From RUG13091 sp963619935 (lineage in GTDB: Bacteria; Bacillota_I; Bacilli_A; RFN20; CAG-826), in the NCBI GenBank assembly GCA_963619935.1, contig CAVEYA010000061.1, forward strand, positions 1 through 24,090: 24,090 bases of DNA. The letters run 5' to 3'. This document shows positions 1-5,928 of this stretch, piece after piece. The position numbers were made by a program, and so were the translations under genes. Positions within the stretch are counted from its first letter, which is position 1. Each line of letters opens with the position of its first letter. The notes below the pieces were generated by a model that saw only the letters and a program-made list of their open reading frames with translations, made no database searches and was not told the origin of the DNA.

Positions 1-28
1 CTCCTAGATACTAAATAGGAGGTTTTTT
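1..28 (+). promoter_or_regulatory. Terminator-like hairpin overlapping the ribosome-binding site of the peptide gene
   Basis: Bases 1-6 (CTCCTA) are the exact reverse complement of bases 16-21 (TAGGAG), separated by nine bases, and six T residues follow at 23-28. This looks like a small rho-independent terminator, probably of an upstream gene cut off by the window edge; the left arm could extend beyond base 1. The right arm is also the Shine-Dalgarno sequence AGGAGG (17-22) for the ATG at 29, so the folded form would hide it. Whether this is a terminator, a translational switch or both is inference. Confidence 0.45.
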
Positions 29-211
29 ATGAAATACGAAATTTTATCCTTAGAAGAATGCGAGAACATACATGTTGGTGAGGCTATTTCTTTAACGGCT
101 GTAATGGCTATTGCCGCTATTGCGATTATGGCTGTAGTTGTCTATCGTTTGTTCTTATCTAATAAAGGCTCCGCCGCTATTCCTGGTGGTTGGAAGTTTA
201 CTTGGAATTAG
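29..211 (+). CDS. Small hydrophobic peptide with double-glycine-like leader (bacteriocin-like or unknown)
   Basis: This encodes 60 residues, and I do not recognise a named family. It has a strong ribosome-binding site (AGGAGG, 17-22) six bases before ATG. Residues 1-18 are polar and acidic, with an LSLEEC..I..GE pattern that resembles leaders of peptides cleaved after Gly-Gly or Gly-Ala by peptidase-containing ABC exporters, although here the site would be Val-Gly-Glu. Residues 19-43 are a continuous hydrophobic helix rich in Ala, Ile, Met and Val. The tail is basic and glycine-rich, ending in PGGWKFTWN. The gene ends three bases before radC, so the two may be translationally coupled. No processing or immunity gene is visible in the window. 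It could be a bacteriocin-like peptide, a small membrane protein, or a conserved secreted peptide. That it is a real gene is likely; its function is unknown. Confidence 0.65.
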   Translation: MKYEILSLEECENIHVGEAISLTAVMAIAAIAIMAVVVYRLFLSNKGSAAIPGGWKFTWN

Positions 212-214
212 ACT

Positions 215-886
215 TTGTCTAAAATACAAGATTTACCAACCTTAGATAGGCCAAGAGAAAAAGCTTTTCATTATGGCATTGATACCCTTTCTAATTTAGA
301 ACTTTTGGCATTGATTATTGGTAGTGGTTATAAAGACAATTCTGCAATTGATGTGGCGTATGGTTTATTCAAAGACAATTGTGGGTTAGTTGATATTGCT
401 AATAAATCAGAAAAAGACTTATTGAAATATAAAGGTATTGGCAAAGCTATTGCGATTAAGATTATTGCCACATTTGAAATGGCAAAAAGATACCAAAAAG
501 CAAAAATGGAAATTAATCCACAAGTAATAGACCAAAACTTTTTATTTAATAAATACAGTCCACTTATTGCAAATAGCCAGCAAGAACATGTCTTCCTTGT
601 TGTTTTAAATAAGAAAAAGCAATTGTGTTATGAGGTTAATTTATATAAAGGCTCACATAGTAAAGTTGTTTTCTCTGTTAGAGATATTCTTAAAGAAGTC
701 ATTGCTCACGATGGTGTTTACTTTTATATCATTCATAACCATCCAAGCCAAAATCCTAACCCATCCCAAGAAGATATCGCGTTCACTAGTAAACTGTTAA
801 TTGACGCAAAAAAGATTGGTCTTTACCTTTTAGATCATTTGATTATTACCAAGAATAACTTCTACTCATTTTTAGGTAATGAATAA
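215..886 (+). CDS. radC: RadC-family JAMM/MPN+ protein (UPF0758)
   Basis: This is a 223-residue protein of normal length for the RadC family, whose cellular role is unsettled despite its historical DNA-repair name. The N-terminal part (about 1-90) carries the family opening (DLPTLDRPREKA, then LSNLELLALIIGSG) and a helix-hairpin-helix-like segment near 69-85 (KYKGIGKAIA). The C-terminal metalloprotease-like domain has the complete JAMM motif: Glu124, His174-x-His176, Ser184 and Asp187, so the metal site looks intact. The TTG at 215 is preferred because it places the conserved N-terminus correctly; no good ribosome-binding site precedes it, and initiation probably depends on translation of the peptide gene ending at 211. 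No clear terminator follows. Confidence 0.93.
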   Translation: MSKIQDLPTLDRPREKAFHYGIDTLSNLELLALIIGSGYKDNSAIDVAYGLFKDNCGLVDIANKSEKDLLKYKGIGKAIAIKIIATFEMAKRYQKAKMEINPQVIDQNFLFNKYSPLIANSQQEHVFLVVLNKKKQLCYEVNLYKGSHSKVVFSVRDILKEVIAHDGVYFYIIHNHPSQNPNPSQEDIAFTSKLLIDAKKIGLYLLDHLIITKNNFYSFLGNE

Positions 887-916
887 ACGACACCTGATAA
901 ATACGTAAAAAATAAA

Positions 917-946
917 TTGACGGTCATTTATAACATATGTTATATT
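917..946 (+). promoter_or_regulatory. Sigma-A-type promoter of the rplU operon
   Basis: There is a TTGACG -35 element at 917-922 and a TATATT -10 element at 941-946, with an 18-base spacer and an extended -10 TG at 938-939. Transcription would begin near 952-954, just at the start of the structured leader. Both elements are close to consensus, making this the best promoter in the window. Confidence 0.72.
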
Positions 947-951
947 ACATT

Positions 952-1045
952 CGTTGTCGCCTCACTAGCTACAACCGCATAGAGAAGGTGTTTAAATCCT
1001 ATTAAGGATACCTTAATAGCGAGTACTTAGTGAAGAAAAAATTAT
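952..1045 (+). promoter_or_regulatory. Structured L21 leader RNA upstream of rplU (probable autoregulatory element)
   Basis: The roughly 100-base untranslated leader is highly structured. Bases 999-1007 pair perfectly with 1011-1019 around a three-base loop (nine pairs). GTTGT (953-957) can pair with ACAAC (971-975), and TCACTA (962-967), which lies in the loop of that stem, can pair with TAGTGA (1028-1033), giving a possible pseudoknot. Position and general make-up fit the L21 leader known upstream of rplU in low-GC Gram-positives, thought to bind a ribosomal protein. The element ends just before the strong ribosome-binding site at 1046-1053. The family assignment comes from context and memory of the motif, not from a covariance search. 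Confidence 0.6.
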
Positions 1046-1058
1046 AAGGAGGGACATT

Positions 1059-1364
1059 ATGTACGCAATTATCGAAACAGGCGGAAAGCAAATCCGTGTT
1101 GAAGTCGGTTCCAAAATCTACGTTGAAAAACTTGATGCAGAAGTTGGTTCTATTGTGACTTTCGACAAGGTTCTCTTTGTTGGAGATAAAACTGCTAAAG
1201 TTGGCACACCATATGTGGAAGGTGCTTCCGTTACTGCTAAAGTCGAAAAACAAGGCTTAGGCAAAAAAATTCGTGTTTTCAAGTACAAAGCAAAATCTAA
1301 TGAGCACAAGACCATTGGTCATCGTCAACCATACACTTGCTTAGTTATTGAAAGCATTAAGTAA
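1059..1364 (+). CDS. rplU: 50S ribosomal protein L21
   Basis: The protein has 101 residues, the usual length for bacterial L21, a large-subunit protein that binds 23S rRNA. The family opening MYAIIETGGKQIRVEVG is intact, followed by the small beta-barrel region and the basic C-terminal loop (GLGKKIRVFKYKAKSN, then GHRQPYT). The ribosome-binding site AAGGAGGG (1046-1053) lies five bases before ATG. It is the first gene of an rplU-prp-rpmA operon and is probably controlled by the structured leader directly upstream. The prp start codon follows after two bases. Nothing is unusual in the protein itself. Confidence 0.98.
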   Translation: MYAIIETGGKQIRVEVGSKIYVEKLDAEVGSIVTFDKVLFVGDKTAKVGTPYVEGASVTAKVEKQGLGKKIRVFKYKAKSNEHKTIGHRQPYTCLVIESIK

Positions 1365-1366
1365 AC

Positions 1367-1672
1367 ATGATTAAAGTTTTAATCAAGTACGAAGAAAAGA
1401 AATTTAAGCTTTTAGAAGTTAAAGGCCACGCAATGAGTGCTCCAAAAGGAGAAGATCTAGTGTGCGCAGCTACCTCAGCGGTAGTGATTGGAGGATTTAA
1501 TAATTTATCCGAACCTGATAACTTCAAAATTGAACTTAAAGAAGGATATGCTTCTTTAGAAGCAATTAAACCTATTTCTTCACATGATGAAATTGTTATT
1601 GAAACTCTTATTGCAGGTTTAAAAACCATTGCTGAAGATAATGACAAGTTCATCCAAATCAAAAATCTTTAG
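1367..1672 (+). CDS. prp: Prp cysteine protease, processes ribosomal protein L27
   Basis: This 101-residue protein belongs to the YsxB/Prp family, found between rplU and rpmA in Firmicutes and relatives. Prp removes the N-terminal extension of L27 before its assembly into the ribosome. The catalytic residues are visible: His21 in GHAMSAPKGED and Cys33 in DLVCAATSAV, with the expected glycine-rich spacing. A serine-rich helix and a C-terminal beta-alpha unit follow. The gene begins two bases after rplU and ends shortly before rpmA, so all three should be co-translated. The predicted substrate, an L27 with a LNLQLFA extension, is encoded next door, which strongly supports the assignment. Confidence 0.95.
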   Translation: MIKVLIKYEEKKFKLLEVKGHAMSAPKGEDLVCAATSAVVIGGFNNLSEPDNFKIELKEGYASLEAIKPISSHDEIVIETLIAGLKTIAEDNDKFIQIKNL

Positions 1673-1689
1673 AAAGGGTGTCGTCAATT

Positions 1690-1977
1690 ATGATGTTTAA
1701 ATTAAATTTACAACTCTTCGCTTCCAAAAAAGGTGTCGGTTCTACTAAGAACGGTCGTGATTCTGCTGGTCGTCGTTTAGGCGCGAAAGTAGCAGATGGT
1801 CAATGGTGCCACTGCGGTTCCATTATCTACCGTCAAAGAGGAACAAGAATTTATCCAGGCGAAAATACCAAACTTGGCAAAGATGATACAATTTTTGCTA
1901 CCGCTTCCGGTATTGTTCACTATGAACGCCTTGGTAAAGACCGCACATGTGTGAAGGTCGTTATCAGCGAAAAGTAA
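1690..1977 (+). CDS. rpmA: 50S ribosomal protein L27, with cleavable N-terminal extension
   Basis: The protein has 95 residues from ATG 1690; ATG 1693 is equally possible and would give the family-typical MFKLNLQLFA. A GTG at 1678 in the same frame is less likely because it lies inside the ribosome-binding region (AAAGGGTG, 1673-1680). L27 sits near the peptidyl-transferase centre. Residues 3-11 match the Firmicute extension cleaved by Prp, with the cut expected between Ala11 and Ser12 (FA/SKKGVGSTKNGRDS). The body carries the usual RLGAK, GSIIYRQRGT and YPGEN stretches. One oddity is WCHCG at residues 39-43, where the familiar sequence is closer to FVTGG; it introduces a Cys-His-Cys. The gene is followed by a strong terminator. 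Confidence 0.96.
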   Translation: MMFKLNLQLFASKKGVGSTKNGRDSAGRRLGAKVADGQWCHCGSIIYRQRGTRIYPGENTKLGKDDTIFATASGIVHYERLGKDRTCVKVVISEK

Positions 1978-1993
1978 TTAAAATTACAAAATT

Positions 1994-2020
1994 AAGACCA
2001 CTTATTTGTGGTCTTTTTTT
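1994..2020 (+). terminator. Rho-independent terminator after rpmA
   Basis: AAGACCAC (1994-2001) pairs with GTGGTCTT (2008-2015) around a six-base loop, giving eight perfect pairs. A run of seven T residues (2014-2020) follows. This ends the rplU operon 17 bases after the rpmA stop codon. Confidence 0.93.
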
Positions 2021-2031
2021 ATTTGTTTATA

Positions 2032-2037
2032 TATAAT
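2032..2037 (+). promoter_or_regulatory. Possible -10 element for the obg operon
   Basis: TATAAT (2032-2037) is a perfect -10 hexamer in the short gap between the rpmA terminator and obg. The best-spaced upstream hexamer (TGGTCT, 2009-2014, 17-base spacer) is a poor -35 and lies inside the terminator stem, so the call rests on the -10 alone. AT-rich sequence makes chance matches common. Confidence 0.35.
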
Positions 2038-2050
2038 ATAAGCGTGGTAG

Positions 2051-2070
2051 TATTTTTGAAATCAAAAATA
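2051..2070 (+). repeat. 20-bp perfect dyad in the obg 5' region
   Basis: TATTTTTGA (2051-2059) and its exact reverse complement TCAAAAATA (2062-2070) flank a central AA. The site lies just downstream of the possible -10 at 2032-2037 and 21 bases before the obg ATG. It could be a repressor operator or a weak RNA hairpin. No T-run follows, so it is not a terminator. Confidence 0.5.
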
Positions 2071-2091
2071 AGACCAAGATGAAAGAAAATT

Positions 2092-3369
2092 ATGTTTATT
2101 GATCGCGCAATTATTGAAGTTAGAAGTGGAAAAGGTGGCGACGGCGCTATTGCCTTTTTACATGAAAAATACATCGCTAAAGGTGGCCCATCTGGTGGTA
2201 ACGGTGGAAGAGGCGCTTCTGTTTATTTAAGAGCTAATTCCAGAATTAACACTTTATTTAATTTCCGTCATAGTAAGGCCTTTATTGGTCAAGATGGTGA
2301 AAAGGGTGGTATTAAAAACCAATTTGGTAAATACGCTGAAGATATTATTGTAGATGTTCCAGTTGGCACAGTTGTTTTTGAAGAAAAAGATAACAAATTC
2401 CTTGGCGACTTAAATGAAGATGGAAAAATGATTATGGTCGCTAAAGGTGGTCGTGGTGGTCGAGGCAATTCATGCTTTAAATCACCAACTAACCGTGTTC
2501 CTAAAATTGCCGAAAATGGCGAACCAGGTGAAAGAAAAAGATTAATTCTTGAACTTAAATTATTAGCCGATGTTGGTTTAATTGGATATCCAAGTGTTGG
2601 TAAATCAACACTATTAAGTGTTGTTAGTTCTGCTAGACCAGAAATTGCAGACTATCCATTTACTACGATAGTTCCTAATTTAGGCGTTGTATCTTTAAAA
2701 GATGGGCGTTCATTTGTGATGGCGGATCTTCCTGGCTTAATTGAAGGAGCCCATCAAGGCAAGGGATTAGGTTTACAATTTTTAAGACATATTGAACGTT
2801 GTCGTGTTTTAATTCATATCATTGATTTTGGTGAGTCTGGAAGAGATCCTATCCAAGATTACAAAGTCATTAAAGAAGAACTTAAATCATATGGTTTTGG
2901 TTTAGAAAAACGTCCATATATTTTAGTGGCTAGTAAAATGGATGAAGAAGGAGCGACGGAACGCTTAAATAAATTTAAGAAGGAAATTAAAGAAGAAATT
3001 TTGCCAATTTCTGCTTTAACTGATGATGGTATTGATTTGCTTTTATATAAGGCAATGGATTTATTAGAAGAGACACCAATTTTTCCTTTATATGATGAAA
3101 AAGAAGATGAACTTGATAATAAGTTATATGAACTTCCAGATGAAGAACCGGAATTTATTATTCATCGGATTGATGCACACACATTTGAAATTCTTGGAGA
3201 TAAAATTATTAAATTTTATCGTATGACAAATATCTCTACTGATGAAGGCATGGCGGTATTAATGAATAAATTAAGAAAATTAAAAATAGATGATGCATTA
3301 GAAAAAGAAGGAGCAAATGACGGAGATACTGTTTACTTAGATAACTTCTCATTTGAATATATAAAATAA
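2092..3369 (+). CDS. obg: Obg-family GTPase (ribosome assembly)
   Basis: The protein has 425 residues, the usual length of Firmicute Obg, an essential GTPase in 50S subunit maturation and stress control. It shows three domains: the glycine-rich Obg fold (about 1-158, with GGDGAIAFLHEKYIAKGGP and the GGRGGRGN loop near 119-126), the G domain, and the C-terminal OCT domain (about 340-425). In the G domain, G1 is GYPSVGKST at 165-173, the switch region has YPFTT at 188-192, G3 is DLPG at 212-215, and G5 is ISA at 306-308. G4 reads SKMD (281-284) rather than NKMD. The ribosome-binding site is weak. The gene follows the rpmA terminator and is one base upstream of nadE. Confidence 0.97.
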   Translation: MFIDRAIIEVRSGKGGDGAIAFLHEKYIAKGGPSGGNGGRGASVYLRANSRINTLFNFRHSKAFIGQDGEKGGIKNQFGKYAEDIIVDVPVGTVVFEEKDNKFLGDLNEDGKMIMVAKGGRGGRGNSCFKSPTNRVPKIAENGEPGERKRLILELKLLADVGLIGYPSVGKSTLLSVVSSARPEIADYPFTTIVPNLGVVSLKDGRSFVMADLPGLIEGAHQGKGLGLQFLRHIERCRVLIHIIDFGESGRDPIQDYKVIKEELKSYGFGLEKRPYILVASKMDEEGATERLNKFKKEIKEEILPISALTDDGIDLLLYKAMDLLEETPIFPLYDEKEDELDNKLYELPDEEPEFIIHRIDAHTFEILGDKIIKFYRMTNISTDEGMAVLMNKLRKLKIDDALEKEGANDGDTVYLDNFSFEYIK

Positions 3370-3370
3370 A

Positions 3371-4108
3371 ATGAAACTCGAAGATTATTTATTAGAAATT
3401 GAAGAATTTATTAAAAATTATTCAAAAGAAAGTCATACTGATGGCTATGTATTAGGCTTGTCTGGTGGTGTGGATTCTTCTTTAGTGGCGGCCTTAACAA
3501 AAAACGCTGTTGGTAAAGATAAATTAATGTGTATCATGATGCCAATAGATTCAGATCCAAGTGATTTAAATGATGCGATTGAAGTAGCAAAACATTTAGA
3601 TTTACATTATTTAGTAATTGATGGTTCAAATAGCTTTCATGAAACGGTAAATGAATTCAAAAAGCAAGGCATTGAATTAGATAAAGGCAGTTTATCTAAC
3701 CTAAAGGTTAGAATTAGAATGACTATTCTTTATGCTTACGCTCAAAGTTGCAATCGTTTAGTCATTGGTACAGATAATATGGATGAGCATTATACAGGCT
3801 ACTTTACTAAATATGGGGATGGTGGTGTGGATTTGCTTCCAATTGTATATTTAACCAAAGGCGAAGTTGTCGAAGCTGCTAAAATTAAGGGTGTTCCAAC
3901 TCATTTAGCAGAAAGAGTGCCAACCGCTGGATTATTTGCAGGTCAAACTGACGAAAAAGAAATGGGTGTCACTTATAAGGATTTAGATAACTATTTATTG
4001 GGTGGTAAGGTTGATCCTAAGGTGGAAGAAAGAATTCTTCATTTACATCGTGTGAGCGAACACAAAAGAAAAGAACTTCCAACTCCAAAAGAATTTGTTA
4101 GAGATTAA
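3371..4108 (+). CDS. nadE: NH3-dependent NAD+ synthetase
   Basis: The protein has 245 residues, the length of the ammonia-dependent form without a glutaminase domain. It catalyses the last step of NAD+ synthesis, amidating nicotinate adenine dinucleotide with ATP and ammonia. The ATP pyrophosphatase loop is LSGGVDSS at 30-37. GTDNMDEHYTGYFTKYGDGG (133-152) and the PTAGLFAGQTDEKEMG segment (184-199) are characteristic substrate-binding and C-terminal motifs. ATG lies one base after the obg stop and there is no recognisable ribosome-binding site, so translation is probably coupled to obg. A 32-codon reading frame follows after three bases. Confidence 0.96.
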   Translation: MKLEDYLLEIEEFIKNYSKESHTDGYVLGLSGGVDSSLVAALTKNAVGKDKLMCIMMPIDSDPSDLNDAIEVAKHLDLHYLVIDGSNSFHETVNEFKKQGIELDKGSLSNLKVRIRMTILYAYAQSCNRLVIGTDNMDEHYTGYFTKYGDGGVDLLPIVYLTKGEVVEAAKIKGVPTHLAERVPTAGLFAGQTDEKEMGVTYKDLDNYLLGGKVDPKVEERILHLHRVSEHKRKELPTPKEFVRD

Positions 4109-4111
4109 ATA

Positions 4112-4210
4112 ATGAAAGATGACAAAATAAATGTATTTATTTTAGCAGGTTTATTAACTGCCGTTTTGTCTTTTATATTTATTATCTTATTTATATTTAT
4201 ATACCGATAG
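4112..4210 (+). CDS. 32-residue single-helix membrane miniprotein (unknown)
   Basis: This short frame fills the gap between nadE and ruvA exactly: ATG comes three bases after the nadE stop, and its TAG (4208-4210) overlaps the ruvA ribosome-binding site AGGAGG (4209-4214). The product starts with a charged MKDDKIN segment, continues with about 23 hydrophobic residues (8-30, mostly Ile, Leu, Phe and Val), and ends in Tyr-Arg. This is the pattern of a one-span membrane miniprotein. There is only a weak ribosome-binding site, so coupling to nadE is likely. Its translation may keep ribosomes moving into ruvA. I know of no family match; a chance AT-rich frame is possible but the precise packing argues for a gene. 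Confidence 0.55.
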   Translation: MKDDKINVFILAGLLTAVLSFIFIILFIFIYR

Positions 4211-4219
4211 GAGGAATAT

Positions 4220-4774
4220 ATGATCTATTTTTTAAAAGGTAAAGTTGCCTTAAAAGATGGCGGAACAATCGTGATTGATGTTCATGATGTCGGTTATCAA
4301 GTTTTAGTTTCTCATATTGATGATTATGTAGTAGGCGAAGACGCCTTAGTTTACACGTACAATGTTATTCGTGAAGACGAACAGTATTTAGTTGGCTTCT
4401 CATCGTTGGATGAAAAAGCTGTTTTCTTATCCTTAATTAAGGTTAAAGGATTAGGACCAAAAAGCGCGATTAATGCTTTAAGCTCAACAACCCCAGAGCA
4501 ATTAGTGCAAGCTATTGCCAGCAATAATGTTGCTTATTTGAAGAAATTGCCAGGTATTGGTGGTAAAGCTGCTGCTCAAATTATTTTGGATTTAAAAGGC
4601 GAATTAACTGGTGGTGAAAAAGGTGATCCTGGTGTTTATGATGAAGTTTATGATGCACTTAAAGAATTAGGCTTCAAAGGCGCTGCGATTGACCGTGTTT
4701 TGGCCACGATTAATGAACCAAATGCTAGTACGGAAGATATTCTTCGCATAGCTTTAAATAAATTGAGGAAATAA
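4220..4774 (+). CDS. ruvA: Holliday junction branch migration protein RuvA
   Basis: At 184 residues it is slightly shorter than the roughly 200 usual for RuvA. RuvA tetramers bind Holliday junctions and load the RuvB motor. The N-terminal OB-fold domain (about 1-63) begins MIYFLKGKVA and contains the expected GYQVLVS strand. Two helix-hairpin-helix motifs follow, with VKGLGPKSA near 73-81 and LPGIGGKAA near 108-116. The C-terminal domain III (about 135-184), which contacts RuvB, is compact and includes ALKELGFKG. The ribosome-binding site AGGAGG is five bases before ATG. The ruvB start follows the stop after two bases. Confidence 0.96.
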   Translation: MIYFLKGKVALKDGGTIVIDVHDVGYQVLVSHIDDYVVGEDALVYTYNVIREDEQYLVGFSSLDEKAVFLSLIKVKGLGPKSAINALSSTTPEQLVQAIASNNVAYLKKLPGIGGKAAAQIILDLKGELTGGEKGDPGVYDEVYDALKELGFKGAAIDRVLATINEPNASTEDILRIALNKLRK

Positions 4775-4776
4775 AA

Positions 4777-5781
4777 ATGGCAAGACTAATGGATGCTAAT
4801 AGAAGTGTAATTGATGCACAAGAAGAAATGAGTCTTAGACCACAAACATTGGAAGAATATGTTGGTCAAAAAGATTTAAAGAAAAACCTTAAGGTTTTTA
4901 TTGGCGCTGCACTTCATCGTGATGAGCCTCTTGATCATATTCTTTTATATGGGCCTCCAGGCTTAGGAAAAACTACCCTAGCTTATGTGATTGCCAATGA
5001 AATGCATACTCATGTTCATGTTGCTAGTGGACCAAGTTTAGAAAAAACTGGTGATATTGCCGCATTGCTTTCCGCTTTGGAACCTGGTGATATTTTATTC
5101 ATTGATGAAATCCACCGTTTACCAAGAATTGTGGAAGAGTCTTTATACACGGCGATGGAGGATTTTAAGTTTTCTATTGTGATTAATAGAGACACAAATT
5201 CCAAGGCTTTAACTATGGATTTACCACCTTTTACTCTCATTGGAGCAACCACTAGAGCGGGTGATTTAAGCGCGCCTTTAAGGGCAAGATTCGGTATAAC
5301 CGAAAAACTTCATTATTACGATGAAGAGGAAATGAAAAAAATCGTTCAAAGAACTGCGAAAGTTTTTAATACAGAAATTAGTGAAGACGCCGCAAAAGAA
5401 ATTGCTAAAAGAAGTCGTGGAACACCTCGTATTGCTAATCGTCTATTTAAACGTGTGAGAGACTTTGCTAACTTCGAAGGAAAAGATACAGTTGATTTAA
5501 ATGATGCGCTTCAAGCTTTAAAAGCTTTAAAGGTTGATGATATTGGCTTAGATGATGTTGATATTCGTTATTTAAGAACTTTAATCGAAAGATTTCATGG
5601 TGGGCCGGTTGGTTTAGACACTTTAGCGTCAGCGATTGGTGAGGAAGTAATGAATCTTGAAGATGTTTATGAACCATATTTATTACAAATTGGTTTCATT
5701 GACCGCACTCCACGAGGACGTGTGGCTAATGAAAAAGCTTATAAGCATCTTAAAATTATTCATCAAGAAAAACTCTTATAA
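4777..5781 (+). CDS. ruvB: Holliday junction branch migration helicase RuvB
   Basis: The protein has 334 residues, the usual length. RuvB is the AAA+ motor that drives branch migration of Holliday junctions with RuvA. Walker A is GPPGLGKTT (59-67), Walker B IDEIH (109-113) and sensor 1 GATTR (156-160). The LSAPLRARFG segment (164-173) carries the arginine finger. The C-terminal winged-helix domain has the conserved GGPVGLDTLA and EPYLLQIGFIDRTPRGR stretches. GAGG at 4765-4768 gives a suitable ribosome-binding site inside the end of ruvA. No ruvC is seen here, as expected in Firmicutes, which use RecU or another resolvase. A terminator follows 12 bases after the stop. Confidence 0.98.
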   Translation: MARLMDANRSVIDAQEEMSLRPQTLEEYVGQKDLKKNLKVFIGAALHRDEPLDHILLYGPPGLGKTTLAYVIANEMHTHVHVASGPSLEKTGDIAALLSALEPGDILFIDEIHRLPRIVEESLYTAMEDFKFSIVINRDTNSKALTMDLPPFTLIGATTRAGDLSAPLRARFGITEKLHYYDEEEMKKIVQRTAKVFNTEISEDAAKEIAKRSRGTPRIANRLFKRVRDFANFEGKDTVDLNDALQALKALKVDDIGLDDVDIRYLRTLIERFHGGPVGLDTLASAIGEEVMNLEDVYEPYLLQIGFIDRTPRGRVANEKAYKHLKIIHQEKLL

Positions 5782-5793
5782 TTAAAATTATAG

Positions 5794-5819
5794 AAAGTCG
5801 TTATACACTAACGGCTTTT
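5794..5819 (+). terminator. Rho-independent terminator after ruvB
   Basis: AAAGTCGTTA (5794-5803) pairs with TAACGGCTTT (5809-5818) around a five-base loop, with one T-G pair among ten. A T-rich stretch follows (TTTT, C, TTTT, 5816-5824). It closes the obg-nadE-ruvAB unit. A second small inverted repeat, TTCAAC/GTTGAA (5828-5833 and 5844-5849), lies just downstream. Confidence 0.8.
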
Positions 5820-5841
5820 CTTTTACCTTCAACGACTTTTT

Positions 5842-5871
5842 TTGTTGAAATATATATATATTTGTTATATC
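5842..5871 (+). promoter_or_regulatory. Probable promoter of secDF
   Basis: TTGTTG at 5842-5847 and TATATC at 5866-5871 are separated by 18 bases, with an extended -10 TG at 5863-5864. The same TGTTATAT core and 18-base spacing occur in the rplU promoter. It lies after the ruvB terminator and about 57 bases before the secDF ATG. Confidence 0.5.
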
Positions 5872-5928
5872 GTATTTAAGAACGCGCAAGCGAACAGGTT
5901 TTATTTATATAAAAAGGGAGGAACATTT

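Noticed and set aside
1357..1662. 101-codon frame on the minus strand opposite prp
   Set aside because: It is a shadow of a well-supported gene, with no ribosome-binding site or family resemblance. The same holds for the minus-strand frames at 1002-1253, 1118-1315, 5016-5252, 15298-15597, 18461-18775 and 23287-23568.
1678..1689. GTG start extending L27 by four residues
   Set aside because: It overlaps the ribosome-binding region, and the family N-terminus begins at MFKLNLQLFA, matching ATG 1690 or 1693.
5828..5849. TTCAAC/GTTGAA inverted repeat after ruvB as a second terminator
   Set aside because: The stem is only six pairs, the T-run is in its loop rather than after it, and it overlaps the likely secDF -35 element.
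5842..5928. 29-residue N-terminal extension of SecDF
   Set aside because: It would start inside the promoter region; ATG 5929 has a strong ribosome-binding site and is followed directly by a membrane helix.
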